Of a stretch of DNA of 64,000 nucleotides, positions 55,056 to 64,000 are shown piece by piece. Positions within the stretch are counted from its first letter, which is position 1, and every line of letters starts with the position of its first letter. The stretch covers positions 104,007-168,006 of the forward strand of contig CAMTUW010000015.1 of the NCBI GenBank assembly GCA_947085035.1. The letters run 5' to 3'. The position numbers were made by a program, and so were the translations under genes. The notes beneath the pieces were generated by a model, which made no database searches, was not told the DNA's origin, and saw nothing but the letters and a program-made list of their open reading frames with translations. The DNA is from CAMTUW01 sp947085035. Its GTDB lineage: Bacteria > Actinomycetota > Coriobacteriia > Anaerosomatales > PHET01.

Positions 55056-55663
55056 AGCACCCCCAGGCGGCCTAGGATGACCGCGAGACTGTCCGGATTC
55101 GGAACGAAGAACAGCCCTGCCTCGACACACTTGTCTTCGTCAACGAAAGAGGTCCACAGCAACATCGCCTCCGCCGCTTCGACCCCTACCTCGAGCACAA
55201 CGGCCTCGAGAAGGGCTCCCGCCATGTCGAACGCGAGAACGGGGCCCGACGGAAGCGCATCCAGATCCGCCATGCGCGCGACCGCCGCCAGATACGCCGC
55301 CACCAGAATGGTGGACACGTGCTTGAGAAGCGCTTCCTCCTCGTGCCCCATCGACTTGGTACGTCCCACCTCATGCCCGCGCATCAGGTCGACGAGCGCG
55401 AGCACGGCATCCCTGCGAGCCATGAAGAGAATCCCACCCGAGATATCGCCGAGCATCCTGGCGTAGACAGCACCGACCAGCGCCTCCGGCCCACCGAACG
55501 CACGCGGCACCTCCGACAGTTTCAGCACTTCGATGCGTGGCACCTCAAGGCGTATGGGCCGATTCACCAGCTGGGACAGAGCGGTCGCAGCGTGCCCCGA
55601 CCCGATTCCGCCCAGCTCTCGCAGGGCATCCAGCTGCAGTTCCGTCAACTCATTGAACCTCAT
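55052..55663 (-). CDS. cheC: CheC-like protein with both phosphatase sites altered
   Basis: 203 aa from ATG 55663, chosen over GTG 55669 because GGAGG is 7 nt upstream. The family's start LDALRELGGIGSGHAATALSQ aligns with the active-site helix. CheC-type CheY-P phosphatases need ExxN twice. Here the first is E16xxG19 and the second aligns to H115xxT118, so both catalytic Asn and one Glu are missing. It probably binds CheD without dephosphorylating CheY. Overlaps cheA and cheD. Confidence 0.9.
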   Translation of the reverse strand: MRFNELTELQLDALRELGGIGSGHAATALSQLVNRPIRLEVPRIEVLKLSEVPRAFGGPEALVGAVYARMLGDISGGILFMARRDAVLALVDLMRGHEVGRTKSMGHEEEALLKHVSTILVAAYLAAVARMADLDALPSGPVLAFDMAGALLEAVVLEVGVEAAEAMLLWTSFVDEDKCVEAGLFFVPNPDSLAVILGRLGVL

Positions 55664-55665
55664 CG

Positions 55666-57618
55666 TCACGCCTCCGCAGTCGAGAATGCCCTGGGGTCAA
55701 GAATCAGCATCACGCGCCCGTCGCCAAGAATCGTCGCGCCCGAGAAACCCTTCTGATCGCGAAAGATCCGAGATAGCGGTTTGACGACGACCTCGTGCCT
55801 CCCTACGATCCCGTCCACGTGCAACGCCGCTTGAGCGGCACCCGCCTGGAGGAGAACAACGCTCGTCCTCGGCGCGGGCAGTGCTTCTGGATCAGCTCCG
55901 AACAGAAACGCGTCCAGGCGTCGAAGCGCGACCACCTCGCCGTCGCGCAAGAGCACGACCGGGGATCCGTCCACCGTGTCGACGTGAAGGTCCTCGGCGC
56001 GAATGACTTCGTTGACCGCAGACAGTGGCAACGCGAAGACTTGTCCGCCTGCCTCGACCAGAAGCGCCTGCACAATGGCGAGTGTCAGCGGGAGCCTCAT
56101 GATGAACTGCGTGCCGTGCCCCACGCGCGACTTGATCTGCACGGTCCCACCCAGGTATTCGATCTTGCCTTTGACCACGTCCAACCCCACGCCCCGGCCT
56201 GAGACGCGCGTGGCTGTCGTGACGGTCGTGAAACCAGGCGCACACGTCAGTTGCAGGATATCGACATCGTTGAAGTCGTCACGTGTGTGCGCCTCCACCA
56301 GTCCACGCTCGACCGCCTTGGCCCAGATCCGCTCGGGGTCGATGCCGCGTCCGTCATCGGTCACCACGATCGACACGTGCTCGCGTTCGCGCTCGGCAGA
56401 CAGGGTGATCGTCCCGGACTCGGTCTTGCCGGCGGCGATTCGCTCTTGTGGGCTCTCGATACCGTGGTCGACGTTGTTTCGCAACAGGTGGACCAGCGGG
56501 TCGCCGATCTCATCGAGAACGGTCCTGTCGAGTTCGATGTCGAGCCCGTCCATCCGGAACTCGACTCTCTTGTCCAAGTCGATCGCCAGATCGCGGACCA
56601 TGCGAGGAAACCGGTTGAAGATATTGCCCACCGGCACCATTCGCGTCTGCATCACTTCATACTGCAGCTCGGCCGATATCCGCTGGAACTCGTGGACCTC
56701 GTCGGTGAGCTCGAGGTCCGCTCGTTCGCTGGAGATGCGCTCAAGGCGCGACTTGAGGATGACGAGCTCGCCAACGAGATCCACGAGCGAGTCGAGATGC
56801 CCGATCGCCACGCGAACGGTCTGCGCCTCCGAGATCCGGGAAATCTGCTTGCGTCGAGAAACGACCGCGTCGTCGGTGGTGACGATCACGGGACTCGGCT
56901 CGGCGACGAAGGGTTCCACGTTCACGCTGGCGACCTCGGTGACGAACGACGCGGCACCCTCGATGGCCGTTGCGCTGGCGCGACTGGTGAACACCACCTG
57001 AAGCGTCATGTCGAACTTCTCGTCTTCGAGGTCGCGCTCAGACGGGCGCGTCTCGACCACCGTGCCCATGTGCGAGAGGCGCTTGATCACCATGTAAGCG
57101 CGAACGGCCTTCAGGACACACGTGTCTTCCAGGGTCACCGTGACCAGCCACGTGGACCCCGCTGAGTCTCCCTGTCCCGGAGATGCATCCGGCTCGGCGG
57201 TCTTTCCGAGCGAGTACCCCGCCGCCTCGGGAGCGACGGTGCGAGCGGCGGCGGCTTCAAGGGCCGCGTTCATCTCAGTCGCATCCACGGTTCGCGTGCC
57301 CGCTGCGTCGTCATCGATGAGATCGCGCATGAGATCGACCGCGGCGAGCATCGGACTGGTGACTTCGAGATCGGGAGCGAGACTCCCCTTCCGAACGCGA
57401 TCCATCAGCCCTTCCATCTTGTGAGACAGATCAGCCGACCGCTCGTAACCCATGGCAGCAGCCATTCCCTTGAGCGAGTGAGTGCCCCGAAAGATCACCT
57501 CCACCGGCTCAAGGTCATGAGGATCGGATTCCAAAGACAGCAGTCCGTCTGTGATCTGCTGCAAGAAATCCGCGCTCTCGGCGAGGAACACATCACGATA
57601 GGCGTCCATTTCGCTCAT
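55666..57618 (-). CDS. cheA: Chemotaxis histidine kinase CheA
   Basis: 650 aa. HPt domain with phospho-His in RGTHSLKGMAAAMGY (about residue 47), a P2-like middle region (about 130-230), dimerisation and kinase domains with LRNNVDHGIE (N box), DDGRGIDPERIW (G1) and GRGVGLDVVK (G2), and a C-terminal CheW-like domain. Phosphorylates CheY and CheB in response to receptors. ATGA overlap with cheB. Confidence 0.96.
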   Translation of the reverse strand: MSEMDAYRDVFLAESADFLQQITDGLLSLESDPHDLEPVEVIFRGTHSLKGMAAAMGYERSADLSHKMEGLMDRVRKGSLAPDLEVTSPMLAAVDLMRDLIDDDAAGTRTVDATEMNAALEAAAARTVAPEAAGYSLGKTAEPDASPGQGDSAGSTWLVTVTLEDTCVLKAVRAYMVIKRLSHMGTVVETRPSERDLEDEKFDMTLQVVFTSRASATAIEGAASFVTEVASVNVEPFVAEPSPVIVTTDDAVVSRRKQISRISEAQTVRVAIGHLDSLVDLVGELVILKSRLERISSERADLELTDEVHEFQRISAELQYEVMQTRMVPVGNIFNRFPRMVRDLAIDLDKRVEFRMDGLDIELDRTVLDEIGDPLVHLLRNNVDHGIESPQERIAAGKTESGTITLSAEREREHVSIVVTDDGRGIDPERIWAKAVERGLVEAHTRDDFNDVDILQLTCAPGFTTVTTATRVSGRGVGLDVVKGKIEYLGGTVQIKSRVGHGTQFIMRLPLTLAIVQALLVEAGGQVFALPLSAVNEVIRAEDLHVDTVDGSPVVLLRDGEVVALRRLDAFLFGADPEALPAPRTSVVLLQAGAAQAALHVDGIVGRHEVVVKPLSRIFRDQKGFSGATILGDGRVMLILDPRAFSTAEA

Positions 57619-58712
57619 CGGAGCATCATCCCCTCGCTTCTCGCACGGACCGCACGTCTGATCTCAGCGGCCACCAGACCGGAGGGCACCACGCGACTCA
57701 CTGCTCCTACGCGCAGCGCCGCAGCAGGCATCCCCCAGACAACGCTCGTAGCCTCGTCCTGCGCGACCGTGTCGCCACCGGCCTCTCGAATCCGCAAGGC
57801 GCCCGCCGCGCCATCCGCACCCATCCCCGTGAGCACGACGCCGATGCCCCTGCTGCCGAACGTAGCGGCGACGCTCTCGAACAAGATGTCTGCGGCCGGG
57901 CGCACCCCGTGCGCGGACGGCCGGTCCGTGTATGCGAGACGAACCCCCTGCGGCGACGGCTCAACCACGAGGTGCCTTCCGTGACGAGCGATGTAGCCGC
58001 GCCCCGGCTCGATGATCTCACCGTGCTCGGCTTCAGACACCCGAACCGCTCCATCGCCCCCAAGACGTCGAGCGAGCGAGGCCGAGAACCCCGCCGGCAG
58101 GTGTTGCACGATGACATAGGCCGCAGGAAGCGACTCTGACAGACCGGAGAACACCCGCTCGAGTACAGGCGGACCCCCGGTTGACGCCGCGATGGCGACG
58201 CAGGCCGCCAGCGCGCCTTTCGCGACCGAACCGGAGCACGACGTCCCGTCGGGCCTGAAACCGTCGACGCACGGCCCGCCCGCGCGTTCGCTGGCGGCTG
58301 CGGCCGCTTGCCCGGGGCTGATCCTGCTCGCGATCCTGATGGTCTTGAGCAGTTGCTCCGTAAGCTCTGTGATGGTGCTCGCCACACCGGCGGGCTTCAC
58401 GATGAAGTCGACCGCTCCGAGCGCCAGCGCCCGGTAGGTCGTATCCGGGTCATCCAGGGAGGACAGCATCACACAGCGGGCATCGGTGTGTTTGCGAATG
58501 TGAGGCAGCGCCTCCAGTCCGCTGAGCTCCGGCATCTCGATATCGAGCGTGATGACATCCGGGTTCAGTTCGCGGGCGCGCTCGATCGCTTCGACCCCGG
58601 TCTTGGCTGTGCCCACGACCTGGATGCGGGGGTCCATCGACAGCGCTCGCAACAACATCTGCCTGATGAGCGCCGAGTCGTCGACCACAAGAACGCGGAT
58701 GAGGCGTCGCAT
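57615..58712 (-). CDS. cheB: Chemotaxis response regulator / methylesterase CheB
   Basis: 365 aa. N-terminal receiver with DD (VVDDSALIR) and phospho-acceptor Asp in VITLDIEMP; linker; C-terminal methylesterase with Ser in IAASTGGPPVLE, His in IVQHLPAGFSASLARR and Asp in LTGMGADGAAG. Removes receptor methyl groups added by CheR. Between cheY and cheA. Confidence 0.96.
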   Translation of the reverse strand: MRRLIRVLVVDDSALIRQMLLRALSMDPRIQVVGTAKTGVEAIERARELNPDVITLDIEMPELSGLEALPHIRKHTDARCVMLSSLDDPDTTYRALALGAVDFIVKPAGVASTITELTEQLLKTIRIASRISPGQAAAAASERAGGPCVDGFRPDGTSCSGSVAKGALAACVAIAASTGGPPVLERVFSGLSESLPAAYVIVQHLPAGFSASLARRLGGDGAVRVSEAEHGEIIEPGRGYIARHGRHLVVEPSPQGVRLAYTDRPSAHGVRPAADILFESVAATFGSRGIGVVLTGMGADGAAGALRIREAGGDTVAQDEATSVVWGMPAAALRVGAVSRVVPSGLVAAEIRRAVRARSEGMMLR

Positions 58713-58725
58713 GACTGCTCCGCCG

Positions 58726-59097
58726 TCAGCCGGACGAGGCGTGCAGGCACTTCTTCACGGTCTCGAGCACCTTGGCCGGCTGGAAGGGTTTGACCAGGAA
58801 GTCAAGCGCTCCGGCCTCGAGCGCTTCGACGATCATCTTCTGTTGACCCATCGCGCTGACCATGAGGACACGGGCGTTCGGGAACTCCGTTCGAATCATC
58901 TGCAGTGCCGTGATGCCGTCCATCTCAGGCATCGTGATATCCATCGTGACCAGATCGGGCCGGATCTCGGCGTACTTCTCGACAGCATCGCGTCCGTTCA
59001 CGGCCTCGTGGATGAAGTAACCCTCTTTCGCGAGGATGTCGCGAATCATCATCCGCATGAAGGCCGCATCGTCGACCACGAGGATCTTCCTAGACAT
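58726..59097 (-). CDS. cheY: Chemotaxis response regulator CheY
   Basis: 123 aa from ATG 59097 (MSRKILVVDDAAFMRMM); the frame upstream overlaps cheW. Stand-alone receiver with DD at 9-10, phospho-acceptor Asp in LVTMDITMPEMDG, Ser in MVSAMGQ and Lys in FLVKPF. Output may be flagellar or type IV pilus motors; neither motor is encoded in the window except pilT. Confidence 0.95.
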   Translation of the reverse strand: MSRKILVVDDAAFMRMMIRDILAKEGYFIHEAVNGRDAVEKYAEIRPDLVTMDITMPEMDGITALQMIRTEFPNARVLMVSAMGQQKMIVEALEAGALDFLVKPFQPAKVLETVKKCLHASSG

Positions 59098-59572
59098 GCA
59101 CGTCCCCTTCCACACCCTCGGCGACCGCTCCCGCGTATTCGGACCGGGGCACCGCCTCATCGAGATCGAGAAGTATCACCAGTGAACCGTCGCGCTCGAC
59201 AACGCCCTTGAACGCTCGCGAGGTGTCCGCCGACAAGACGCCTTCCGGGACCGGTCTGCAGGCCTCGGGAGGAAACTCGCTGACTTCATTGGCGAAATCA
59301 ACCGCGACCCCCACGACCCCGGAAGCCCCTTCCGCAATCACGATGCGAGACAGCGGACCCGGCTCGAACGGACGTCCCTTGAATCTGCGCATGAGGTCGA
59401 CCACCGGCACGACGCGGCCCCTCAGGTTTATGACGCCAAGAACCGCCTCAGGCGAGCGCGGGACGGGGGTTGCCTGCTCGTAACGGATGATGCTGTGCAC
59501 CGAGGTCACGGGCAGCCCGTACTCCTCGGCGCCCAGCCGGAAGATGACGAAGCTCGATTCAGCGGCCCGCAT
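59090..59572 (-). CDS. cheW: Chemotaxis coupling protein CheW
   Basis: 160 aa from ATG 59572 (AGGGGG 7 nt upstream; two GTG codons precede it). SH3-like CheW fold with VLGVINLRGRVVPVVDL, the family signature, and KGVVERDGSLVILLDLD. Links receptors to CheA. Starts 12 bp after the receptor gene and overlaps cheY. Confidence 0.95.
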   Translation of the reverse strand: MRAAESSFVIFRLGAEEYGLPVTSVHSIIRYEQATPVPRSPEAVLGVINLRGRVVPVVDLMRRFKGRPFEPGPLSRIVIAEGASGVVGVAVDFANEVSEFPPEACRPVPEGVLSADTSRAFKGVVERDGSLVILLDLDEAVPRSEYAGAVAEGVEGDVHV

Positions 59573-59583
59573 CACCACGCCCC

Positions 59584-60900
59584 CTAGTCCGCCCGGAATC
59601 GGTGCACGGCGTCATCGAGACGTTGCGCCAGGTCAGACAGGTCCTGTGCGGATGCGGCGATCTCTTGCATGCATGCTGTCTGCTCCTGGGCCGCGGCCGC
59701 CGTCTCTTCGGCTGACGCCGCGTTCTCCTCGACGACATCGGCGATCTCGTGCATCGCGCGATCGACTTCAGACGTGCGGCTCGCCTGCTCGGTCATCTGC
59801 AAAGCGATCTGTTCCGAGAGCTCGGACGTGCGAGCGACCGCATCGTTGATGAGCCGCAACGCGCTGCCCGAACGGGACACGACCTCGGCGCCCACCTCGA
59901 CCTCGCGAGATCCGATCTCCATGTACTTCACGGCCTTTACCGTCTCGGACTGGACTTCCTTGATGAGCTCGCCGATCTGCTCGGCTGCTCGGCCTGAGCC
60001 CTCGGCGAGCTTGCGTACCTCTTCAGCGACCACCGAGAAGCCCCGACCGGACTCGCCGGCACGCGCGGCCTCGATGGCGGCGTTGAGCGACAGGAGGTTC
60101 GTCTGATCGGCGATGCTCGTGATGACGTCGACGATGCCGCCGATCTGTTCGCTGCGCTTGCCCAGCAACTCGACGGATATCGCCAGGGTCTCGATCGCCT
60201 GCTGCACCTCACCGATCTTGATGACAGCCTGTTCGGTGGCGAGTTCGCCTTGGCGAGCGACGCTTGCGGCCTCCTCGTTGGTGCGCACTGCCATCGTCGC
60301 CTGTTTGGCCACACTCTCGCTGGTCGCCGCGATCACTTCCATCGAGCGGCTTGTCTCGTCGACCTTTCGTGACTGGAGTTCGGCGCCATGTGCGATCTGT
60401 TGCACCGACGAGGATATCTCGATGGTTGAGGAGTTGATCTCTTGCGAGGACGCGGACAGCTGAGAAGCTGCGGCCGAGACCGACTCCGCGCTTCGGCGCA
60501 CTTCGCTCGCGATACTGCCGATGGACGTGATGAGAGCGTTGCACTCATCGGCGAGAAGGCCGATCTCGTCATCTCGAACCTTCACGGCCCGCACCGTCAG
60601 ATTGCCGGTACCCACATCGGTCATGGTGCCGCCAAGGTCTCGCAACGGACGCAAGACGCGGTCCTTGAACTGCCACCTCCACGCAAGCGTCCCAGGGACG
60701 CCCGCCACTATCATGCCGATCGCCCCGACCGCCATGACCGGAATCATATCGGCCAACGTGAGCTTCAGATACCACCACGCGAACACGGCCGTCGCCGCGA
60801 GGCCGATTGCCACTGCGGGACCGATCGACAGCCATGTGAGCACGGTGAACGTGGATGACAGACCCCGCTTCATGCTGCTGTGCCGATGTTCCTGGACCAT
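59584..60900 (-). CDS. Methyl-accepting chemotaxis protein with HAMP
   Basis: 438 aa. Two membrane helices (about residues 22-47 and 52-72) with a very short external loop, a HAMP domain (LRPLRDLGGTMTDVGTGNL) and a signalling domain with the hairpin tip TNLLSLNAAIEAARAGESGRG. Like the receptor at 43755 it lacks an external sensor. It is the dedicated receptor of this che operon, 41 bp after cheR. Confidence 0.94.
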   Translation of the reverse strand: MVQEHRHSSMKRGLSSTFTVLTWLSIGPAVAIGLAATAVFAWWYLKLTLADMIPVMAVGAIGMIVAGVPGTLAWRWQFKDRVLRPLRDLGGTMTDVGTGNLTVRAVKVRDDEIGLLADECNALITSIGSIASEVRRSAESVSAAASQLSASSQEINSSTIEISSSVQQIAHGAELQSRKVDETSRSMEVIAATSESVAKQATMAVRTNEEAASVARQGELATEQAVIKIGEVQQAIETLAISVELLGKRSEQIGGIVDVITSIADQTNLLSLNAAIEAARAGESGRGFSVVAEEVRKLAEGSGRAAEQIGELIKEVQSETVKAVKYMEIGSREVEVGAEVVSRSGSALRLINDAVARTSELSEQIALQMTEQASRTSEVDRAMHEIADVVEENAASAEETAAAAQEQTACMQEIAASAQDLSDLAQRLDDAVHRFRAD

Positions 60901-60941
60901 GCGGTGCTCCTATCTCGCCAGGGCTCGCGGCCCCGAACCTC

Positions 60942-61787
60942 TCACGGCCTCTCGGGCTTACGGTAGATACGCTCCTTACCGTCAACACACTGAAACCTTC
61001 GCGCCGCCTCTGGGGACAGCTTCTCGCTGCGTCCCAGCACGAGATACCCTCCTCGGGCCAACGACGTCCAGAACCTCTCAAGCGCCCGCGCCTGCTGGTC
61101 GCGATCGAAGTAGATGAACACGTTACGACACATGATGAGATCGATGACCCGAAGCGGAGTCTCATCGAACAGGCTCAGTCGCTGGAACCTCACGAGTCGC
61201 CTCACCTCGGGCGCTATCTCAAACTGCGAAACACCGATGCTACGGGTGAATCGTACCTGATAGCCGGAAGGAATGCGCTTGCGCTTCGAAATGTCGTAGA
61301 CGCCCTTCTCGGCGAAGGCCAGCGCCTCGGGATCGAGGTCGGAGGCTATCACCGAGATCAAGTAGCGCGACGCGTCCTCGCCCAGGATGTCGAGGAGCGC
61401 CATGGCGATCGAGTAGGGCTCCTCGCCGGTCGCGCATCCCGCAGACCACACACGGATGGTCCTGCTACGACCGGACTTCTTGTCGCGAGCCATGTCATGC
61501 AAAACGCGTCGGCGCAACGCGTCCCACACCACCTTGTCCCGGAAGAAATCCGTGACGTTGATGGTGAGCGTATCCAGCAGGCGGTCGTACTCAGAAGGGT
61601 CACTGCCGAGAAGATCGGCGTACACCCGGTAGGAACGCAGACCCAGCGTACGCAAGCGAGCGGCGATGCGCCGCTCGACGTATGCGCGCCGATAAAACGA
61701 CAGATCGATTCCCCGTGATTCGTTGATCTTGGAGATCAGCCTGTCCAGGCTGCCGAAAGCGACATCTGGCGAGCCGTTCTCGGTCAC
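60942..61787 (-). CDS. cheR: Chemotaxis protein methyltransferase CheR
   Basis: 281 aa, GTG start at 61787 with GAGGAG. Small N-terminal helical domain, then a SAM-binding fold: VWSAGCATGEEPYSIAMAL (motif I), ASDLDPEALAFAEKGVYD and DLIMCRNVFIYFDRDQQ. Methylates receptor glutamates. First gene of the cheR-mcp-cheW-cheY-cheB-cheA-cheC-cheD-dgc operon; 102 bp separate it from the divergent transpeptidase gene. Confidence 0.96.
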   Translation of the reverse strand: MTENGSPDVAFGSLDRLISKINESRGIDLSFYRRAYVERRIAARLRTLGLRSYRVYADLLGSDPSEYDRLLDTLTINVTDFFRDKVVWDALRRRVLHDMARDKKSGRSRTIRVWSAGCATGEEPYSIAMALLDILGEDASRYLISVIASDLDPEALAFAEKGVYDISKRKRIPSGYQVRFTRSIGVSQFEIAPEVRRLVRFQRLSLFDETPLRVIDLIMCRNVFIYFDRDQQARALERFWTSLARGGYLVLGRSEKLSPEAARRFQCVDGKERIYRKPERP

Positions 61788-61889
61788 GGGCGATCTCCTC
61801 CCCAGCCAGGCCCAGGATGACGGAATGTATCCAGCGCCTGTATAGTACCGCGTGCGAGACGACGTTTCTCAAGAGGAATCGGAAGCCGG

Positions 61890-62948
61890 ATGAAGTCATC
61901 GTCAACCGCCTCACGCATCACCACACTGGTCGTCGCGACACTGCTCTTCGTGCTGACCTCGTCGATGGCGTGGGCCACCCTCCACGACTTCGGTTCACGA
62001 GGCACGATACCCGCAGGGGTGACTCTCGCCGGAACCGAACTCGGCGGAATGTCTTCCGGTGAGGCCCGCGATGCGATCAGAACCGCGGTCGCAGCCCCGC
62101 TGCTGAAACCGGTCGTGGTCACGGCCGACAGCCAGACCGTCATGTTCGACCCCCGCAGCTCCGTGTCGATCGACGTGGACGCGATGGTGGACCAGGCATT
62201 CTCGTCACGCCGACGCTCGACATACCTGCAGCGAGTCGTCCACGATCTGACAGGCTCTTCGCTGCCGCTGGCGGTCCAGCCGCGATACTCGATCGACGAG
62301 GGCGCACTCGACTCCTGGCTTGCGGATGTCGCCACGCGCATCGACACGAAATCCCGCGATGCGAGCGTCACCGTGGCGGATGGTGTCGTGCGGATCAAGC
62401 CGTCTGTGGTGGGCCGCCGCACGGACGTCGAGGCGGGCGGCCGCGCACTGCGAGCCGCGTTCACCTTCGAGGGCGCTACCGCTGCTGAGGCCCGCAGAAT
62501 CGTGGTTCCGGTCGAGACGATCCAGCCGCGAATCACTGAAGGCGACGTGGGCAAGACGATCGTCGTCGACCTCTCGCAGCGTCGCATCCGCCTCTACGAC
62601 GGCGACAAGCTCGAGAAGACCTATCCGTGCGCGATCGGCGCTCCGAGTTACCCGACACCGCAGGGCGTGTTCGTCATCACCCAGAAGCGCTACATGCCCA
62701 CGTGGGTCAATCCCGCTCCGAACGGGTGGGGCGCTGACATGCCGCGCTCGATCCCCCCCGGGTGGGGCAACCCGCTTGGTACGCGCGCCTTGAACCTGTC
62801 CGCCTCGGCGATCCGCTTTCACGGTACCGCCAACATCGGTTCGATAGGCACGGCGGCGAGCAAGGGATGCATGCGGATGCGCATGGCCGACATCGAGGAC
62901 TTCTACCGGCGCGTCAGAGTCGGGACCAAGGTCCACATCCTCCCCTGA
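61890..62948 (+). CDS. L,D-transpeptidase (YkuD) with peptidoglycan-binding-like N-terminal domain
   Basis: 352 aa. N-terminal signal anchor (ITTLVVATLLFVLTSSMAWA), then a region like the PG_binding_4/YoaR domain (GVTLAGTELGGMSSGEARDAI), and a YkuD domain with IRFHGTANIG and catalytic Cys in AASKGCMRM. Forms 3-3 cross-links in peptidoglycan, giving beta-lactam tolerance. Divergent from cheR. Confidence 0.93.
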   Translation: MKSSSTASRITTLVVATLLFVLTSSMAWATLHDFGSRGTIPAGVTLAGTELGGMSSGEARDAIRTAVAAPLLKPVVVTADSQTVMFDPRSSVSIDVDAMVDQAFSSRRRSTYLQRVVHDLTGSSLPLAVQPRYSIDEGALDSWLADVATRIDTKSRDASVTVADGVVRIKPSVVGRRTDVEAGGRALRAAFTFEGATAAEARRIVVPVETIQPRITEGDVGKTIVVDLSQRRIRLYDGDKLEKTYPCAIGAPSYPTPQGVFVITQKRYMPTWVNPAPNGWGADMPRSIPPGWGNPLGTRALNLSASAIRFHGTANIGSIGTAASKGCMRMRMADIEDFYRRVRVGTKVHILP

Positions 62949-62977
62949 GCCTGACCGGACGCTTCCCAAGCCTTCTG

Positions 62978-63817
62978 CTATGGCAGGAGCTTCACCACAT
63001 CGACCACCGATGCCGTGAGCGACGCCGGATCGACACCGCTCTTGGCGGCAAGCTCAAGCACGATGAGAATCGCCCCGTCGGTGTACCCGGCGAATGCCGA
63101 GCCGCGCCCGTCGTTACCGAGCATCACCTCGACGCCATCGATTCGCTGGGTTGAAGCCGACTTCGGCGTGACGACGCGCATCGCCGCTTCCAACCGACGC
63201 TTCGCCTCTGCGACCGTGCGGAACTGCTCCGCCTGGATCACGAGAAGCAACGCCTTGGAGCTGGCATCGGGAACGTAGTCGCGAGAGATCACGAGCGTGT
63301 CGACGCTCGGGCGCCGCGCACTGTAGCCGGCAAGCGTGTCCGGAACGTACTTCGCAAGCGCTCCCACCGGGCCGGAGATGTCGCCCTCGCCCGGGTTCGG
63401 TGTCGCAGTCGCAGGCGATGAGCCCCCGCCCGGAGATCCTCCGTCAGGTGCGGGCTTCTCGCCCCGGGCGAGCGCGTCGGACTGCTCCCGCGCGCGTCGA
63501 AACGCCGGGTCGTCTGCGACGATGAGCGCGAGCTTGGCCCTCGCCGTCTCCGTGTCGCCCGCAAGAAGCGCGGCCTGAGCCTCGGCGTAGAGCTTCTCGA
63601 GAGCGATATGGCGATCACACGTGCGCGTCTCCAAGCGCACACGGTAGGCGCTCGCGCCTCTGGCCGGCACCTTGATGATACGGACGTCGTCTGAGATCTC
63701 GTGCCCGTACGTGCACATGACACGGGTGCCCGCCTCGACTTCGACAGAGCGCTGACAGCCCGCGAGCGCGAGCGTTGCGACGAGAGCCGCTACCACAACC
63801 AGGGCGAGACGTTTCAT
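62978..63817 (-). CDS. Lipoprotein of unknown function
   Basis: 279 aa from ATG 63817 (RBS GGAGGTCG); the frame to 63994 reads through the upstream gene. Signal peptide MKRLALVVVAALVATLALAG with lipobox LAGC, so lipid-anchored. A VMCTYGHEISDDVR segment and TRTCDRH carry two further Cys/His pairs that could bind metal or zinc. A TPR-like helix (LYAEAQAALLAGDTETARAKLALI) follows, then a Gly/Ser/Pro linker and a C-terminal domain. ATGA overlap with the upstream membrane gene. Confidence 0.8.
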   Translation of the reverse strand: MKRLALVVVAALVATLALAGCQRSVEVEAGTRVMCTYGHEISDDVRIIKVPARGASAYRVRLETRTCDRHIALEKLYAEAQAALLAGDTETARAKLALIVADDPAFRRAREQSDALARGEKPAPDGGSPGGGSSPATATPNPGEGDISGPVGALAKYVPDTLAGYSARRPSVDTLVISRDYVPDASSKALLLVIQAEQFRTVAEAKRRLEAAMRVVTPKSASTQRIDGVEVMLGNDGRGSAFAGYTDGAILIVLELAAKSGVDPASLTASVVDVVKLLP

Positions 63818-64000
63818 CGTGCGACCTCCAAGGCCTCGGGCCTGTCGGGTGAGCGAAGCAGAACCGCGAGCAATCCGATTGACACCAGAAGCACCAGACC
63901 CAGGGCGCCCAAGCGCACGGGATCGTGAATGGCAGTAAACCCCAAGCGAGCATATTCCGTGCCGTAGGACTGCTGAACATCGGCGGGGATCCACAGTGTC
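63814..64000 (-). CDS. Membrane protein, C-terminal fragment
   Basis: Only the last 62 codons lie in the window. They end in one hydrophobic helix (VRLGALGLVLLVSIGLLAVL) and a short cytosolic tail EALEVAR, with a soluble external part (TLWIPADVQQSYGTEYARLG) before it. Not recognisable from this piece. The stop overlaps the lipoprotein start (ATGA), so the two form an operon. Confidence 0.7.
   Translation of the reverse strand, partial: TLWIPADVQQSYGTEYARLGFTAIHDPVRLGALGLVLLVSIGLLAVLLRSPDRPEALEVAR

Overview
The window is GC-rich bacterial chromosome. The gene order and protein families suggest an anaerobic actinobacterium, probably of the Coriobacteriia/Anaerosomatales (OPB41) type. The backbone from 1 to about 33,600 lies almost entirely on the minus strand and keeps the order known from Firmicutes: greA-lysS-clpC-radA-disA-PIN/TRAM-ispD-ispF-cysE-cysS-rlmB-yacP-sigH-tRNA, then tRNAs-tuf-rpmG-tRNA-Trp-secE-nusG-rplK-rplA-rplJ-rplL-rpoB-rpoC-rpsL-rpsG-fusA. 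No mobile element, CRISPR array or prophage is visible.

Region by region (minus strand unless noted): 1-16,500 holds translation and RNA polymerase genes with four tRNAs. 16,650-19,400 holds a cyclic-nucleotide-binding protein and a divergent membrane class III nucleotide cyclase (+). 19,400-33,600 holds SigH, tRNA-Thr, rRNA methylation, cysteine and isoprenoid synthesis, c-di-AMP synthesis (DisA), RadA, ClpC, LysS and GreA. 33,690-40,800 holds TatA, Rex, an S2P-CBS protease, methylthioadenosine phosphorylase, a YhaM-like exonuclease, a SAM hydrolase, small unknown genes and tRNA-Pro. 40,950-43,130 is one large multihaem c-type cytochrome. 43,290-45,650 has RidA, a chemoreceptor and, on the plus strand, a ferredoxin followed by a thioredoxin-like gene with an in-frame TGA. 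45,650-52,980 carries a J-domain protein, a class A PBP, an EamA permease, VanZ, PilT, an NlpC/P60 hydrolase and a peptidoglycan-binding protein. 53,000-61,790 is a complete chemotaxis operon (cheR-mcp-cheW-cheY-cheB-cheA-cheC-cheD) ending in a diguanylate cyclase. The window closes with an L,D-transpeptidase (+), a lipoprotein and a truncated membrane protein gene.

Three observations stand out. (1) RpoC ends in a domain that aligns without gaps to the C-terminal domain of the RNA polymerase alpha subunit and keeps five of its seven DNA-contacting residues. (2) The ferredoxin / TGA-containing thioredoxin-like pair at 45,078-45,645 looks like a two-gene selenoprotein redox unit. It has a SECIS-like hairpin after the TGA and a CsoR/CstR-like palindrome placed between the -35 and -10 boxes. 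(3) A diguanylate cyclase has a Rossmann-type nucleotide-binding domain in front of GAF and GGDEF. Genes for c-di-AMP, c-di-GMP and a 3',5'-cyclic nucleotide all occur in this window, which suggests a signalling-rich, redox-oriented lifestyle.
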